A DNA stretch of 34,462 nt from Rhodospirillales bacterium (lineage in GTDB: Bacteria; Pseudomonadota; Alphaproteobacteria; UBA828). Position 1 is the first letter of the stretch, and every line of letters starts with the position of its first letter. Shown in pieces: positions 24,091-34,462 of the stretch. Location: NCBI GenBank assembly GCA_028818565.1, contig JAPPNV010000079.1:1-34462 (forward strand). Direction: 5' to 3'. The translations under genes were made by a program, and so were the position numbers. Under the pieces are notes generated by a model. That model searched no databases. It was given only the letters and a program-made list of their open reading frames with translations, and was not told where the DNA came from.

Positions 24091-27000
24091 TGCGCTTTCG
24101 TCTCAAGGAGGGCGGGCGGATCGACCGGGCGCAGCGCCTCCGCTTCACCTTCAACGGGCGGCGCTACGAGGGCTTCGCCGGCGATACGCTGGCGTCCGCG
24201 CTGATCGCAAACGGCACGCACCTGACGAGCCGGAGCTTCAAGTATCACCGGCCGCGCGGCATCCTCACCGCAGGCGCGGAGGAGCCGTCGGCGCTGGTCC
24301 AGCTTGGCGAGGGCGCACGCACCGAGCCGAACCTGCGTGCGACGCAGGTCGAGCTCTACGACGGGCTCACCGCCGCCGGCGTCAACGCCTGGCCGAGCGC
24401 CAACTGCGACTTCGCGGCCTGGACCGGGCGGCTCGCGCCGCTCTTCCCCGCCGGCTTCTACTACAAGACCTTCCTCTGGCCTGCGTCGTTCTGGAAGTTC
24501 GTCTACGAGCCCACCATCCGGCGCATGGCGGGGCTCGGCCGTGCGCCCGAGGCGCCCGACCCGGACTCCTACGACAAGAGGCACGTCCACTGCGACGTGC
24601 TGGTGGTGGGCGGCGGACCGGCCGGGATCGCCGCAGCGCTCGCCGCCGGCGAGGCCGGCGCCAGGGTCTTGCTCGTGGATGAGGAAGCGACCCTCGGCGG
24701 CGCGCTGCTGGGCCAGCGCCACAAGGTCGACGGCGTGGACGGCGCAGCCTGGGCCCAAGCGGCGGCAGGGCGGCTCGCCGCGATGGAGGAGGTCCGAGTC
24801 CTCAGCCGCACCACGCTCTTCGGCTACTACGACCACAATTCGCTGAGCGCGTTCGAGCGCCGCACCGACCACCTGGGGCCGGGCACACCGGCAGGCATGA
24901 GCCGCCAGCGCCTCTGGAACATCAAGGCAGGCAGGGTGGTGCTCGCCACCGGCGCCCACGAGCGGCCGCTGGTCTTCGCCGACAACGACCGCCCCGGGAT
25001 CATGCTGGCCTCGGCGGCGCAGCGCTACCTCAACCACTACGCCGCGTTGCCGGGCGAGCGCGCCGTGCTCTTCACCAACAACGACGCGGCTTACGAGGCT
25101 GCCCACGACATTGTCGAGGCCGGCGGCACGGTCGGCGCCGTGGTCGATTGCCGGCACGAGCCCGCTGCGCCGCTGGCGCCCAAGCTCGAGGAGGCCGGCG
25201 TCGCGCTCCACACCGGCTCGGTCATCGCCGCCACCCACGGGACGAAGAGGGTCCGCTCCGTCACGGTCGCGAAACTCGGTGAGGGCGGCGGGCTGAGCGG
25301 CGAGCAGTACCGCATCTTCTGCGACAGCGTCCTTGTCTCCGGCGGCTGGAACCCGGCGGTGCATCTCTTCAGCCAGTCGGCCGGCAAGCTCGCCTTCGAG
25401 GAGGCGCGCGGTATCTTCCTCCCCGGCAAAGCGACGCAGGCCCTGGAGGCCGTGGGTGCTGCCAACGGCAGCTTCGGTCTGGCCTCCTGCCTTGCGGAAG
25501 GCGCCGCTGCCGGCGCGCGCGCAGCGGAGGCGGCGGGCTTCGGCGACGGCACGCCGCCGCCGACACCCCCGGTCGAAGCGCCCGAGCCCGGCGCCATCAC
25601 GCCTTTCTGGCTCGCGCCCGGCCAAAAACCGCTCGGCCACGGCAAGGCCAAGCACATGGTCGACCATCAGGACGACGTGACCGCGGCGGATATCCGGCTC
25701 GCGGCGCGCGAGGGTTTTCGGTCGGTCGAGCACGTCAAGCGCTACACCACCGTCGGCATGGGCACCGACCAGGGCAAGACGGCGAACGTCAACGGGCTCG
25801 CCATCCTCGCCGACGCATTGGGCAAGACCGTGCCCGAGGTGGGCTTTACCACCTACCGGCCGCCCTACACCCCCGTCACCTTCGGCGCGCTCGCAGGCCG
25901 CGATACCGGCCCGCTGATGGACCCGGTGCGGCGCACCGCGATGCACGAATGGCACGAGGCCGAGGGCGCGGTGTTCGAGCCCGTCGGCCAATGGCTCCGG
26001 CCTTGGTGGTATCCTAGGCCGGGAGAGGACAAGCACGCGGCGGTGGCGCGCGAGTGCCGCGCGGTGCGCGAGGCGGCGGGCATCCTCGACGCCTCCACCC
26101 TCGGCAAGATCGACATCAAGGGGCCGGACGCCACGACCCTGCTCGACATGGTCTACACCAACGCCTTCTCGACCCTGAAGGTGGGCCGCGTGCGCTACGG
26201 GCTGATGTGCGGCGACGACGGCATGGTCTTCGATGACGGCACCACCGCGCGCCTCGGCGAGAACCACTATCTGATGACCACCACCACGGGCAACGCGGCC
26301 CACGTGCTGGAGTGGCTCGAGGAGTGGCTGCAGACGGAATGGCCGGAGCTCAGGGTCTACTGCACCTCGGTCACCGAGCAGTGGGCGACGGTGGCGCTCG
26401 CCGGCCCCCGCGCCCGCGACGTGCTCGCGGCCGTGGCGCCCGAAATGGCGCTCGACACTGATTCTTTCCCCTTCATGAGCGTGAAGGAGGGAATCGTTGC
26501 GGGCGTGGACGCGCGCGTCTTCCGCATCAGCTTCACCGGCGAGCTCAGCTTCGAGATCAACGTGCCCTGGCAGCACGGGCGCCGCCTGTGGGAAGCGCTG
26601 ATGGAGGCGGGCGCCGCGCACGGCATCACGCCTTACGGCACCGAGGCGATGCACGTGCTCCGGGCCGAGCGCGGCTTCATCATCGTGGGCCAGGAGACCG
26701 ACGGCACCACCACGCCCCACGACCTCGGCATGGACTGGATCGTCTCCAAGAAGAAGTCGGATTTCCTCGGCAAGCGGGCCTGGAGCCGTGAGGACTCGCG
26801 GCGTGAGGACCGCAAGCAGCTCGTCGGCATTCTCACCGACGACCCGAAAAAGGTGTTGCCCGAGGGAACGCAGCTGGTGGAAACGCGCGGTCAGCCGCCG
26901 ATCCCGATGATCGGCCACGTCACCTCGAGCTACGAGAGCCCGACGCTGGGCCGCTCCATCGCGCTCGCGCTGGTGAGGAGCGGCCGCGCGCGCAAGGGCG

Positions 27001-27095
27001 AGACCATCTATGCCGCGCCCGAGAGCGGCTTCCTCCCCTGCAAGGTCACCGAGCCGGTGTTCTACGATCCGGAAGGAGCGAAACGGGATGGCTGA
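24090..27095 (+). CDS. soxA: sarcosine oxidase, alpha subunit
   Basis: A 1001-residue subunit with three parts. An N-terminal 2Fe-2S-ferredoxin-like domain (about 15-100, FNGRRYEGFAGDTLASALIANG...SFKYHRPRG) is followed by an FAD/NAD-binding domain with LVVGGGPAGIAAALAAGE (about 171-188) and ATGAHERPLVFADNDRPG. A C-terminal GcvT-like folate-binding domain (about 600-960) has DASTLGKIDIKGPDA and ISFTGELSFEINVP. It takes the sarcosine methyl group from the beta subunit to tetrahydrofolate, giving 5,10-methylene-THF. The GTG start at 24090 is fixed by the one-base overlap with soxD; the frame is open further upstream but overlaps soxD. Length is typical. Confidence 0.97.
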   Translation: MRFRLKEGGRIDRAQRLRFTFNGRRYEGFAGDTLASALIANGTHLTSRSFKYHRPRGILTAGAEEPSALVQLGEGARTEPNLRATQVELYDGLTAAGVNAWPSANCDFAAWTGRLAPLFPAGFYYKTFLWPASFWKFVYEPTIRRMAGLGRAPEAPDPDSYDKRHVHCDVLVVGGGPAGIAAALAAGEAGARVLLVDEEATLGGALLGQRHKVDGVDGAAWAQAAAGRLAAMEEVRVLSRTTLFGYYDHNSLSAFERRTDHLGPGTPAGMSRQRLWNIKAGRVVLATGAHERPLVFADNDRPGIMLASAAQRYLNHYAALPGERAVLFTNNDAAYEAAHDIVEAGGTVGAVVDCRHEPAAPLAPKLEEAGVALHTGSVIAATHGTKRVRSVTVAKLGEGGGLSGEQYRIFCDSVLVSGGWNPAVHLFSQSAGKLAFEEARGIFLPGKATQALEAVGAANGSFGLASCLAEGAAAGARAAEAAGFGDGTPPPTPPVEAPEPGAITPFWLAPGQKPLGHGKAKHMVDHQDDVTAADIRLAAREGFRSVEHVKRYTTVGMGTDQGKTANVNGLAILADALGKTVPEVGFTTYRPPYTPVTFGALAGRDTGPLMDPVRRTAMHEWHEAEGAVFEPVGQWLRPWWYPRPGEDKHAAVARECRAVREAAGILDASTLGKIDIKGPDATTLLDMVYTNAFSTLKVGRVRYGLMCGDDGMVFDDGTTARLGENHYLMTTTTGNAAHVLEWLEEWLQTEWPELRVYCTSVTEQWATVALAGPRARDVLAAVAPEMALDTDSFPFMSVKEGIVAGVDARVFRISFTGELSFEINVPWQHGRRLWEALMEAGAAHGITPYGTEAMHVLRAERGFIIVGQETDGTTTPHDLGMDWIVSKKKSDFLGKRAWSREDSRREDRKQLVGILTDDPKKVLPEGTQLVETRGQPPIPMIGHVTSSYESPTLGRSIALALVRSGRARKGETIYAAPESGFLPCKVTEPVFYDPEGAKRDG

Positions 27096-27681
27096 GGCGG
27101 CGGCACCGCGCAGCCCGCTCGCGGGCCTTGGCAAGGCGCTCGCCGAGATGCGCGCCGACGGTGTCACGATCGCCGAGGGGCCAGCGCGCACGCGCCTCAA
27201 CCTCAGGCTCGATCAGAAGGATGTGGAGGCGCTCACCGCTGCCGGCGCCGTGCTCGGCGGGTCGTTGCCGCGCACGCCGAACACCGCAGCCACCACCGTC
27301 AACGGCACGGCTCTCCTTTGGCTCGGCCCCGACGAGTGGCTGGTGACCGGCTCGGCGGAGGCAGGCGCTCAGCTCGAAGACACGCTTCGCGCCCGGCTCG
27401 ACGGCCGCCACCACGCGCTCACCGACGTGAGCGCCATGTACGCCACGATCGCGCTCTCCGGCCCCCTGGCGCGCGAGGTGCTGATGAAGGGTTGCAGGCT
27501 GGACCTGCACCCCCGTGCCTTCGCGCCGGGCGCCTGCGTGCAGACGTCGCTGGCCAAGGCAAACGTGATTCTGCACCAGACCGACGACGCGCCTTCTTAC
27601 GAGATCACCGTGCGCAACTCGTTCTCGGTCTACCTCGCCACGTGGCTGCTCGATGCCATGGCGGAGCACCGGCCGGCCTGA
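27088..27681 (+). CDS. soxG: sarcosine oxidase, gamma subunit
   Basis: A 197-residue subunit with the GcvT-like half-fold: [42 protein letters not shown], and a C-terminal [21 protein letters not shown]. The start ATG at 27088 overlaps the soxA end by 8 bases and is preceded by AAGGAG at 27073-27078. It completes the soxBDAG heterotetramer operon. glyA, folD or purU, common neighbours of sox operons, do not follow; murA does, after 121 bases. Confidence 0.95.
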   Translation: MAEAAAPRSPLAGLGKALAEMRADGVTIAEGPARTRLNLRLDQKDVEALTAAGAVLGGSLPRTPNTAATTVNGTALLWLGPDEWLVTGSAEAGAQLEDTLRARLDGRHHALTDVSAMYATIALSGPLAREVLMKGCRLDLHPRAFAPGACVQTSLAKANVILHQTDDAPSYEITVRNSFSVYLATWLLDAMAEHRPA

Positions 27682-27802
27682 GCCGCGGCTTGTCCCTCGG
27701 GCGCCGCTCGCCTATGGTGCGCCCGCGAAAGCGGACGGGGCGGCCGCGCCGGGCACGAGCGGCCGCACGGCGGCGCCGTGCCCCCGGCGCCAGGGGCGGT
27801 TC

Positions 27803-29086
27803 ATGGACAGTATTCGCATCAGGGGCGGCCGCCCGCTCGAGGGTGAGATCGAGATCTTTGGCGCCAAGAACGCCGCCCTGCCGTTGATGGCGGCGTGTCT
27901 CTTGACCGACGAGACGCTTACGCTCGCCAATATCCCGCACCTCACCGACATCACGACACTGGCGCACCTGCTCGCCCAGCATGGCGTCGAGATCGGCTTG
28001 GAGGGCCACGCCCGGCGGGGCGGCAACGCGGGGCGGGTGCTCTCGCTCCGAGCCCGACAAATCACCAGCACCACGGCGCCCTACGAGCTGGTCAGCCGGA
28101 TGCGCGCTTCCGTACTGGTGCTGGGGCCGCTGCTGGCCCGCACGGGGCGGGCGACCGTCTCTCTCCCCGGCGGCTGCGCCATCGGCACGCGGCCCGTGGA
28201 CCTGCACATCGACGGGCTTACCCGGCTCGGCGCCCAGGTCGTGCTCGAGGACGGCGACATCCGCGCGCATGCGCGCGGGCGCCTGCGCGGGGCCGAGATC
28301 AGGCTCCCCTTCGCCTCGGTGGGAGCCACGGAAAACCTGATGATGGCGGCGACGCTTGCGGACGGCGAGACGGTCATCCGCAACGCCGCACGCGAGCCGG
28401 AGATCGCCGATCTCGCCCTTTGCCTGAACGCGATGGGCGCCGACATCACGGGAATCGGCACCGACGAGCTTCTGATCCGCGGCAAGGAGGCACTCTCCGG
28501 CGCCGAGCATCACGTGGTGGGCGACCGGATCGAGGCCGGCACCTATGCGCTGGCGGCTGCGATCGTCGGCGGCGATGTCGAGCTCGCCGGCGCGCCGTCC
28601 GCCCTGCTGCGCTCTTTGCTCGATTATCTGGAGGCCACCGGGGTCGACATCACCGAGACGCCGCGCGGGCTCAGGGTGCGCGGCAACGGCCGGCCCACCG
28701 CAATGGACGTGACGACACGGCCCTATCCGGGCTTCCCCACCGACCTGCAGGCGCAGGCGATGGCGCTGATGACGGTCGCCGACGGCGCCGCGATGATCAC
28801 CGAGACGATCTTCGAGAACCGCTTCATGCACGTGCAGGAGCTGCGCCGCATGGGCGCGGACATTGCCGTGCGCGGCCCCACCGCGCTGGTGCGGGGCGTT
28901 GAGTCTCTGACCGGCGCGCAGGTGATGGCCACGGACCTCCGGGCCTCATCGTCTCTGGTCCTCGCGGGGCTTGCCGCCGAGGGCGAGACCGTGGTGCACC
29001 GGGTCTATCACCTCGACCGCGGCTACGAGCGGATCGAGGACAAGCTCGCGGCCTGCGGCGCCGAGATCGACCGGGTCCATCATTGA
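27803..29086 (+). CDS. murA: UDP-N-acetylglucosamine 1-carboxyvinyltransferase
   Basis: A 427-residue EPT-family enzyme: [16 protein letters not shown]22 in GAKNAALP, the catalytic cysteine C125 in [16 protein letters not shown], and DLQAQ near residue 317. It adds enolpyruvate from PEP to UDP-GlcNAc, the first committed step of peptidoglycan synthesis. With the cysteine present, a fosfomycin-sensitive form is expected. The start at 27803 is set by alignment; the 121-base spacer upstream contains a 7-base-arm hairpin (27765-27781) without a T-run. First gene of the housekeeping operon. Its TGA stop overlaps the TTG start of the DUF2948 gene. Confidence 0.96.
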   Translation: MDSIRIRGGRPLEGEIEIFGAKNAALPLMAACLLTDETLTLANIPHLTDITTLAHLLAQHGVEIGLEGHARRGGNAGRVLSLRARQITSTTAPYELVSRMRASVLVLGPLLARTGRATVSLPGGCAIGTRPVDLHIDGLTRLGAQVVLEDGDIRAHARGRLRGAEIRLPFASVGATENLMMAATLADGETVIRNAAREPEIADLALCLNAMGADITGIGTDELLIRGKEALSGAEHHVVGDRIEAGTYALAAAIVGGDVELAGAPSALLRSLLDYLEATGVDITETPRGLRVRGNGRPTAMDVTTRPYPGFPTDLQAQAMALMTVADGAAMITETIFENRFMHVQELRRMGADIAVRGPTALVRGVESLTGAQVMATDLRASSSLVLAGLAAEGETVVHRVYHLDRGYERIEDKLAACGAEIDRVHH

Positions 29087-29514
29087 CGGCGTGCACGCGT
29101 CTCAAGCTGCGGGCGGAGGATGCCGGCGATCTCGCCGTGATCTCGGCATGCCTTGAGGACGCCGTCTTCGCGGTGGGCGAGATGGCCTTCGAGCCGGTCG
29201 ACAGCCGCTTCGCAGCGATCGTGGTGCGCCGCTGCCGCGAGGCCGCGGGCGGACCCACGGGCCAGGCACGGGCCGCGATTCATTTCGATGCCGTCTCTGC
29301 GGTCAAACTGAGGGGGATCGATCGCACCGAGTCCGCGCGGCTGCTCAAGCTCGCCGGCATGGTCGCCGAGCCCGGCAGGTCCACGACAGTGGTGCGGCTC
29401 CTGTTCCAGGATGGCGCCGAGATATGGATCGAGACCGGCAACCTCGCCTGCCTGTTTCAGGACCTGGAGGAGCCGCGACTGGCCCCGGTGCAGGGGGAGG
29501 AGGATCGGGCATGA
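29083..29514 (+). CDS. DUF2948 family protein
   Basis: A 143-residue protein with the DUF2948 pattern [23 protein letters not shown], followed by a repeated pleckstrin-homology-like strand pattern and a [17 protein letters not shown] end. Function is unknown; the family is alphaproteobacterial and nearly always lies between murA and his genes. The start is a TTG at 29083, inside the murA stop (TTGA), so translation is probably coupled. An ATGA overlap links its end to hisG. Confidence 0.9.
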   Translation: MTACTRLKLRAEDAGDLAVISACLEDAVFAVGEMAFEPVDSRFAAIVVRRCREAAGGPTGQARAAIHFDAVSAVKLRGIDRTESARLLKLAGMVAEPGRSTTVVRLLFQDGAEIWIETGNLACLFQDLEEPRLAPVQGEEDRA

Positions 29515-30156
29515 GCGCCGGCCTGCTGCTCGCGCTGCCCAAGGGCAGGATCGCCCGCGAGCTTTCGCCCGTGCTGTCGCGCGCCGGGATCGAGCCGGAA
29601 GCCGCGTTCGCGGACGAGCACGCACGCCAGCTTCGCTTTGCCACCTCCGATCCGGGCCTCGACCTGATCCAGGTGCGCAGCTTCGATGTCGCCACCTTCG
29701 TCGCCTTCGGCGCGGCCCAGCTCGGCGTGGTCGGCAACGACGTGCTGATGGAATTCGAGTACCGCGAGATCTACGCGCCGCTCGACTTGCGTATCGGGCT
29801 GTGCCGCATGGTGGTGGCGGAACCGGCGGAACTCGCGACCGGGGACGATCCTTCGCGCTGGAGCCATGTGCGGGTCGCCACCAAGTATCCGCAGGTGACC
29901 CGCCGGCATTTCGCGGCCCGGGGCGTGCAGGCCGAGTGCATCAAGCTTAACGGCGCGATGGAGCTTGCGCCGGGACTGGGGCTCTGCCGCCGGATCGTCG
30001 ATCTGGTGGGCAGCGGCGCAACGCTCAGGGCCAACGGACTGGTCGAGGTGGAGCATATCGCCGATATCTCCTCCCGGCTCGTGGTCAACCGCACCGCGCT
30101 CAAGACCCGGGCCGGCGAGCTCCAGGCCTGGATCGAGCGCTTCGGCGAGGCGGTGA

Positions 30157-30167
<11 letters not shown>
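29511..30167 (+). CDS. hisG: ATP phosphoribosyltransferase, short form
   Basis: A 218-residue HisG beginning [18 protein letters not shown], with [29 protein letters not shown] and the PRPP-binding [15 protein letters not shown]. It catalyses the first step of histidine synthesis from ATP and PRPP. The absence of the C-terminal regulatory domain marks the short form, which needs HisZ for activity and feedback control. hisZ is not in this window. The start overlaps the DUF2948 stop (ATGA) and the end overlaps hisD by 11 bases. Confidence 0.95.
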
Positions 30168-31458
<1,291 letters not shown>

Positions 31459-31462
31459 GCGC

Positions 31463-31948
31463 ATGGGTAAGGACCCGGCCGGCACGGACCGGCTGGTGGA
31501 GGTCGCGCTGGACCCCAGCGCCGGCTTTCGCCGGGGCCCGGATTACGAGCACGAGCGCCGCATCGCCATTCACGACCTGCTGGAGGAGAACAGCTTCGCG
31601 CCGGTGGAGGGGTCGGGTGGCTCCTATCGGCTGCGCATCGGCCGCGAGGAGGGGCGGCTGCTGCTCGACGTCGAGGACGACATGGGCGTGCCGCAGGTCC
31701 AGGCCGTGCTGCTGCTCGCGGCGCTGCGCCAGACGCTGCGCGACTACGCCACCATCTGCGACACGTATCACGAGGCGATCCGAACCGCGCCGCGGTCGCA
31801 AATCGAGGCGATCGACATGGGCCGGCGCTCTTGCCACAACGACGGCGCCGAGATCATCCGGCGGGAGCTGGCCGGCACCATCGATATCGACGAGACGACG
31901 GCGCGGGCGCTGTTCACCCTCGTCCACGCGCTTCATGTCCGGCTTTAG
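31463..31948 (+). CDS. UPF0262 family protein
   Basis: A 161-residue protein with the UPF0262 pattern: HERRIAIHDLLEENSF, YRLRIGREEGRLLLDV, and the most conserved YHEAIRTAPRSQIEAIDMGRR...HNDGAEIIRREL. Function is unknown; it is a marker of alphaproteobacteria and regularly follows hisD. Spacing of 4 bases from hisD and 8 bases to the phosphatase gene indicates one operon. Confidence 0.92.
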   Translation: MGKDPAGTDRLVEVALDPSAGFRRGPDYEHERRIAIHDLLEENSFAPVEGSGGSYRLRIGREEGRLLLDVEDDMGVPQVQAVLLLAALRQTLRDYATICDTYHEAIRTAPRSQIEAIDMGRRSCHNDGAEIIRRELAGTIDIDETTARALFTLVHALHVRL

Positions 31949-31956
31949 TCCCGGCC

Positions 31957-32403
31957 ATGGGCGTCCTTCCCGGCAGCATCCTCTTCGCCTGCACCTGGAA
32001 CTCCGTGCGCTCGCCCATGGCGGAAGGGCTGATGAAAAGCCTCTTCGGCACCCGGGTCTTCGTCGATTCGGCGGGCGTGCGCAGCGGCGGCGGGCGTGAT
32101 CCCTTCGCGGTTCTCGTCATGGCGGAGATCGGGATCGACATTGGCGGCCACCAGCCCAAGACTTTCGACGATCTCGAAAGCGACTCCTTCGACATGGTGG
32201 TCTCGCTCTCGCCGGAGGCCCAGCACAGGGCGATCGAGCTCACCCGCACCGCCCATTGCGAGATCGAGTTCTGGCACACCCTCGATCCCAGCATCGTCGA
32301 GGGCAACCGCGAGACCCGGCTGTTCGCCTACCGCGAGGTGCGGGACGGGCTCATGGCGAAGCTCATGGAGCGCTTCGGCGCGCCTCGTCCGCCGGTGGTC
32401 TGA
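31957..32403 (+). CDS. low-molecular-weight protein tyrosine phosphatase family protein
   Basis: A 148-residue LMW-PTP/arsenate-reductase-fold protein. The phosphate-binding loop is C12-TWNSV-R18-S, and the general-acid DP appears in WHTLDPSIVEGN. Start at 31957 was set by the family's short N terminus before the first strand ILFACTWN. The substrate is unknown; this chromosomal version is part of the conserved his-maf neighbourhood. It ends 2 bases before maf. infA, which I recall between these two genes in several alphaproteobacteria, is not here. Confidence 0.9.
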   Translation: MGVLPGSILFACTWNSVRSPMAEGLMKSLFGTRVFVDSAGVRSGGGRDPFAVLVMAEIGIDIGGHQPKTFDDLESDSFDMVVSLSPEAQHRAIELTRTAHCEIEFWHTLDPSIVEGNRETRLFAYREVRDGLMAKLMERFGAPRPPVV

Positions 32404-32405
32404 CA

Positions 32406-33014
32406 GTGGCCAGCCCTCCGCCGCGCCTGCCTCTGGTGCTTGCCTCGGCGTCGCCCCGCCGGCGCGCGCTGCTGGAGCAGATCGGCTATGCCCCGGATGC
32501 GGTCGAGCCTGCGGCGCTCGACGAGGCCGTGCTCCCCGGCGAGCGGCCGGAGGCGCACGCGGCCCGGCTCGCGCAGGCAAAGGCGGAGGCGGTCGCAGCC
32601 CGCCATCCGGGGGCCTTCGTCCTCGGCGCCGATACGGTGGTGGCGTGCGGCCGGCGCATCCTGGACAAGGCGGAAACGGAGGAGCGCGCGCGGCGCTGCC
32701 TCTCGTTGCTCTCGGGCCGTCGCCACCGGGTCTACGGCGGGGTCACGGTGATCGATCCGGCGGGAAGGGCGGTGAGCCGGCTGGTACGCACCGCCGTGGC
32801 CTTCAAGCGGCTTTCGGAAGACGAGATGGCGGCCTATCTCGCCAGCGGCGAATGGCGGGGGAAGGCCGGCGGCTACGCGATTCAGGGGCGGGCGGCGGCC
32901 TTTGTCCGCTTCGTTGGCGGCTCCTATTCCAACGTGGTGGGGCTGCCGCTGCACGAGACCTACCGGCTTCTGATCGGCCTCGCCTTGCCGCCCCGGCCTC
33001 CCGGCCCCATGTGA
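32406..33014 (+). CDS. maf: Maf family nucleotide pyrophosphatase
   Basis: A 202-residue Maf protein: LVLASASPRRRALLEQIGY at the N terminus, LGADTVVACGRRILDKAE, SGRRHRVYGGVTV, GKAGGYAIQGRAAAFV and GSYSNVVGLPLHET. It hydrolyses non-canonical or modified nucleoside triphosphates (dTTP/UTP class in YhdE-type enzymes). The GTG start at 32406 comes 2 bases after the phosphatase stop. The frame is open upstream, but that part is the phosphatase gene. Confidence 0.95.
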   Translation: MASPPPRLPLVLASASPRRRALLEQIGYAPDAVEPAALDEAVLPGERPEAHAARLAQAKAEAVAARHPGAFVLGADTVVACGRRILDKAETEERARRCLSLLSGRRHRVYGGVTVIDPAGRAVSRLVRTAVAFKRLSEDEMAAYLASGEWRGKAGGYAIQGRAAAFVRFVGGSYSNVVGLPLHETYRLLIGLALPPRPPGPM

Positions 33015-33022
33015 TCGAGGCG

Positions 33023-34426
33023 ATGGGCGACGAGTTACTCATCACCGCGACCCCCTATGGCATGCAGGCGGCGGTGGTCGCGGGCGGGCGGCCGACTGCG
33101 TTTTTCGTCGAGTGGAGCGCGAGCCCGAGCCGCATCGGCGATCTGCACGTGGCGCGCCCGCTCGGCCGGATGTCGGGCATCGACGCCTGCATCGTCGATA
33201 TCGGCGACGGCGAGGAGGCGTTCCTGCAAGGTGCACGGAGCCTCGACGCCGATGGCGCGCCGCCGATCGTGCAGGTGGTCTGCGACGCCTACGAGGGCAA
33301 GCGCGCGCGGGTCACGCGGAAGCCGGCACTGGCTGGCCGCTACGCCGTGTTCCGCCCCGGCGGGCGCGGGCTCAGCTTCTCGCGCCGCATCCGCGATCCG
33401 CAGATCAAGCGTGCGCTCAGCGGCATCGAGAGCCCTGACGGGGCGTTGACGATCAGGGGCGCTGCTGCTGCCGACCCGGAGGCAGTGCCGGCTGAAGCCG
33501 CCGCGTTGGCCGCGCGCTGGCAGGAGATCGAGGCGGCGGCGCGGCGCGACCGAACGCCGAGACGCCTGTGGCACGCGGGCGGCTTGCTCGGGCGCCTGCT
33601 GCGCGACGTGGCACCGGCAGAGGCTGCACACATCGCCATCGACGACCGCGCGGTGCTTGGGCGCGCGCGTGAGTTGGCGACGCAAGAGGCACCCGACCTC
33701 GTGCCGTCGCTTGCCGTTGCCGGCCCGTCCCCATCGGAGACCGCGCCGCTCTTCGAGCGCCACGATTGCGCTGGCCGGCTCCAGGCGGCGCTGAAGCCCG
33801 AGGTCGTGCTCCCCGGCGGTACCCGGCTCACGATCGAGGAGACCCGCGCGCTCACCGCCATCGACGTCGACACGAGCCACGCCGCCGCTGCCGCTGCCGC
33901 AGAGACCGCCGAAGCGGCAGGCCGCGAGATCGTTCTGCGCAACCTGAGCGGGCTCATCGCGATCGACTTCGCCGGACGCAGCGGCGCCCGCCGGCGGGAG
34001 GCGCAGATTGGGGCGCTGAAGGGCGCGCTCGCGGCCGACCGCACCCCCCACCGCGTGCTCGGCGTCACCGCCGGCGGGGTGGTGGAGGTCAACCGCCAGC
34101 GTCTCGGCCCGAGCCTGCGTCAGGCGCTCACGGAGCCCGCGGGCAGCGGCTTCGGCGGCCGCAGGCTGCGGCTGGAAGCCATCGCGCACGAGGCAGCGAA
34201 TGCCGCCCGGCGCGAGGCGGCGTCAGGGGCGCGGGCGCTGACCCTCCGCGCTGCGCCGGCCCTGCTGGACATGCTCGCGCAGCCCGGCGAGGACGCGTTG
34301 GCGCGTTGGCTCGGCATCCCGGTCACGCTCGTTTCCGACCCCGCCCAACCGCATGGTCGTTTTGTCATGGAGCGGTGCGGCGCGCCCGCCGCCGCAAGCC
34401 ACAGAGACACATGCTCGACCCGCTGA
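33023..34426 (+). CDS. rng: ribonuclease E/G family protein
   Basis: A 467-residue RNase G-like enzyme. An S1-like domain (about 36-110, IGDLHVARPLGRMSGIDACIVDIG) is followed by the catalytic region LTIEETRALTAIDVD and NLSGLIAIDFAG. These hold the two Mg-binding aspartates (D281, D315), matching D303 and D346 of E. coli RNase E. The Zn-link CPxCxG motif and the long degradosome-binding C terminus are absent, so it is a short G-like form that trims or matures RNA. The ATG at 33023 is chosen because relatives start just before ELLI. A GTG at 33011 overlapping the maf stop (GTGA) is equally possible and adds four residues. Confidence 0.88.
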   Translation: MGDELLITATPYGMQAAVVAGGRPTAFFVEWSASPSRIGDLHVARPLGRMSGIDACIVDIGDGEEAFLQGARSLDADGAPPIVQVVCDAYEGKRARVTRKPALAGRYAVFRPGGRGLSFSRRIRDPQIKRALSGIESPDGALTIRGAAAADPEAVPAEAAALAARWQEIEAAARRDRTPRRLWHAGGLLGRLLRDVAPAEAAHIAIDDRAVLGRARELATQEAPDLVPSLAVAGPSPSETAPLFERHDCAGRLQAALKPEVVLPGGTRLTIEETRALTAIDVDTSHAAAAAAAETAEAAGREIVLRNLSGLIAIDFAGRSGARRREAQIGALKGALAADRTPHRVLGVTAGGVVEVNRQRLGPSLRQALTEPAGSGFGGRRLRLEAIAHEAANAARREAASGARALTLRAAPALLDMLAQPGEDALARWLGIPVTLVSDPAQPHGRFVMERCGAPAAASHRDTCSTR

Positions 34427-34462
34427 CCCATCTCCAGCTCATCGGCGGGTTCGTTCTGCTCT
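34411..34462 (+). CDS. N terminus of an unidentified, probably membrane protein (cut by window end)
   Basis: An ATG at 34411, inside the end of the RNase gene, opens a frame to the window edge: MLDPLTHLQLIGGFVLL. The hydrophobic run suggests a membrane segment. Seventeen residues are too few for identification. The DNA gyrase inhibitor yacG, the usual next gene in many alphaproteobacteria, does not begin like this. A cation exchanger of the CaCA type would fit but is a guess. Confidence 0.35.
   Translation, partial: MLDPLTHLQLIGGFVLL

Noticed and set aside
24033-27200. A 1055-codon open frame on the reverse strand, opposite soxA
   Set aside because: High GC content removes stop codons from the antisense frame. 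The translation is rich in R, A, G and H without any domain, while the forward strand encodes a complete soxA.
27765-27781. Hairpin between soxG and murA as a terminator
   Set aside because: The 7-base stem is good but no T-run follows; in such GC-rich DNA short stems are common.

Overview
The window is high-GC DNA with tightly packed, often overlapping genes. It reads as chromosome from an alphaproteobacterium, probably of Rhodospirillales type. The best taxonomic marker is the last 6.6 kb, murA - DUF2948 - hisG - hisD - UPF0262 - low-molecular-weight phosphatase - maf - RNase E/G, an arrangement typical of alphaproteobacteria. HisG is the short form. No rRNA, tRNA, CRISPR array, transposase or prophage gene was found. 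Apart from the two antitoxins, no transcription regulator gene was recognised.

Layout. 1-2.2 kb: the 3' part of a trimethylamine-dehydrogenase-like flavoprotein and a small DUF1330 gene. 2.2-4.5 kb: a PlsB-like acyltransferase diverging from a first protein-L-isoaspartate methyltransferase (pcm). 4.5-6.7 kb: a rearranged toxin-antitoxin locus. A truncated Phd-type antitoxin copy, a reverse-strand DUF4143 ATPase and then the complete antitoxin-PIN toxin pair lie in series. The two antitoxin copies share 97 identical bases and similar promoters. 6.8-7.4 kb: a glutathione S-transferase.

7.4-20.5 kb: a hydrolase- and flavin-monooxygenase-rich catabolic region. It holds an LLM monooxygenase, an HpaB-type hydroxylase and an enamidase-like amidohydrolase in one overlapping reverse operon. 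A divergent second LLM gene is followed by a second pcm. A reverse block follows, in transcription order: alpha/beta hydrolase, cyclase, CobW GTPase, amidase, N-carbamoylsarcosine-amidase-like hydrolase. Then come an amidohydrolase and a MIP18-domain protein on the forward strand. The substrate cannot be read from sequence. The enzyme set suits oxygenation of a ring followed by hydrolysis of C-N or ester bonds.

20.5-27.7 kb: metY with a CoA-binding-domain protein on the reverse strand, diverging from a complete heterotetrameric sarcosine oxidase operon soxBDAG. The carbamoylsarcosine-amidase-like enzyme, the demethylase-like flavoprotein and sarcosine oxidase together suggest a strain that uses N-methylated nitrogen compounds. 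This link is an inference. 27.8-34.4 kb: the conserved housekeeping operon above. The last 52 bases hold the likely start of another gene, probably membrane-located.
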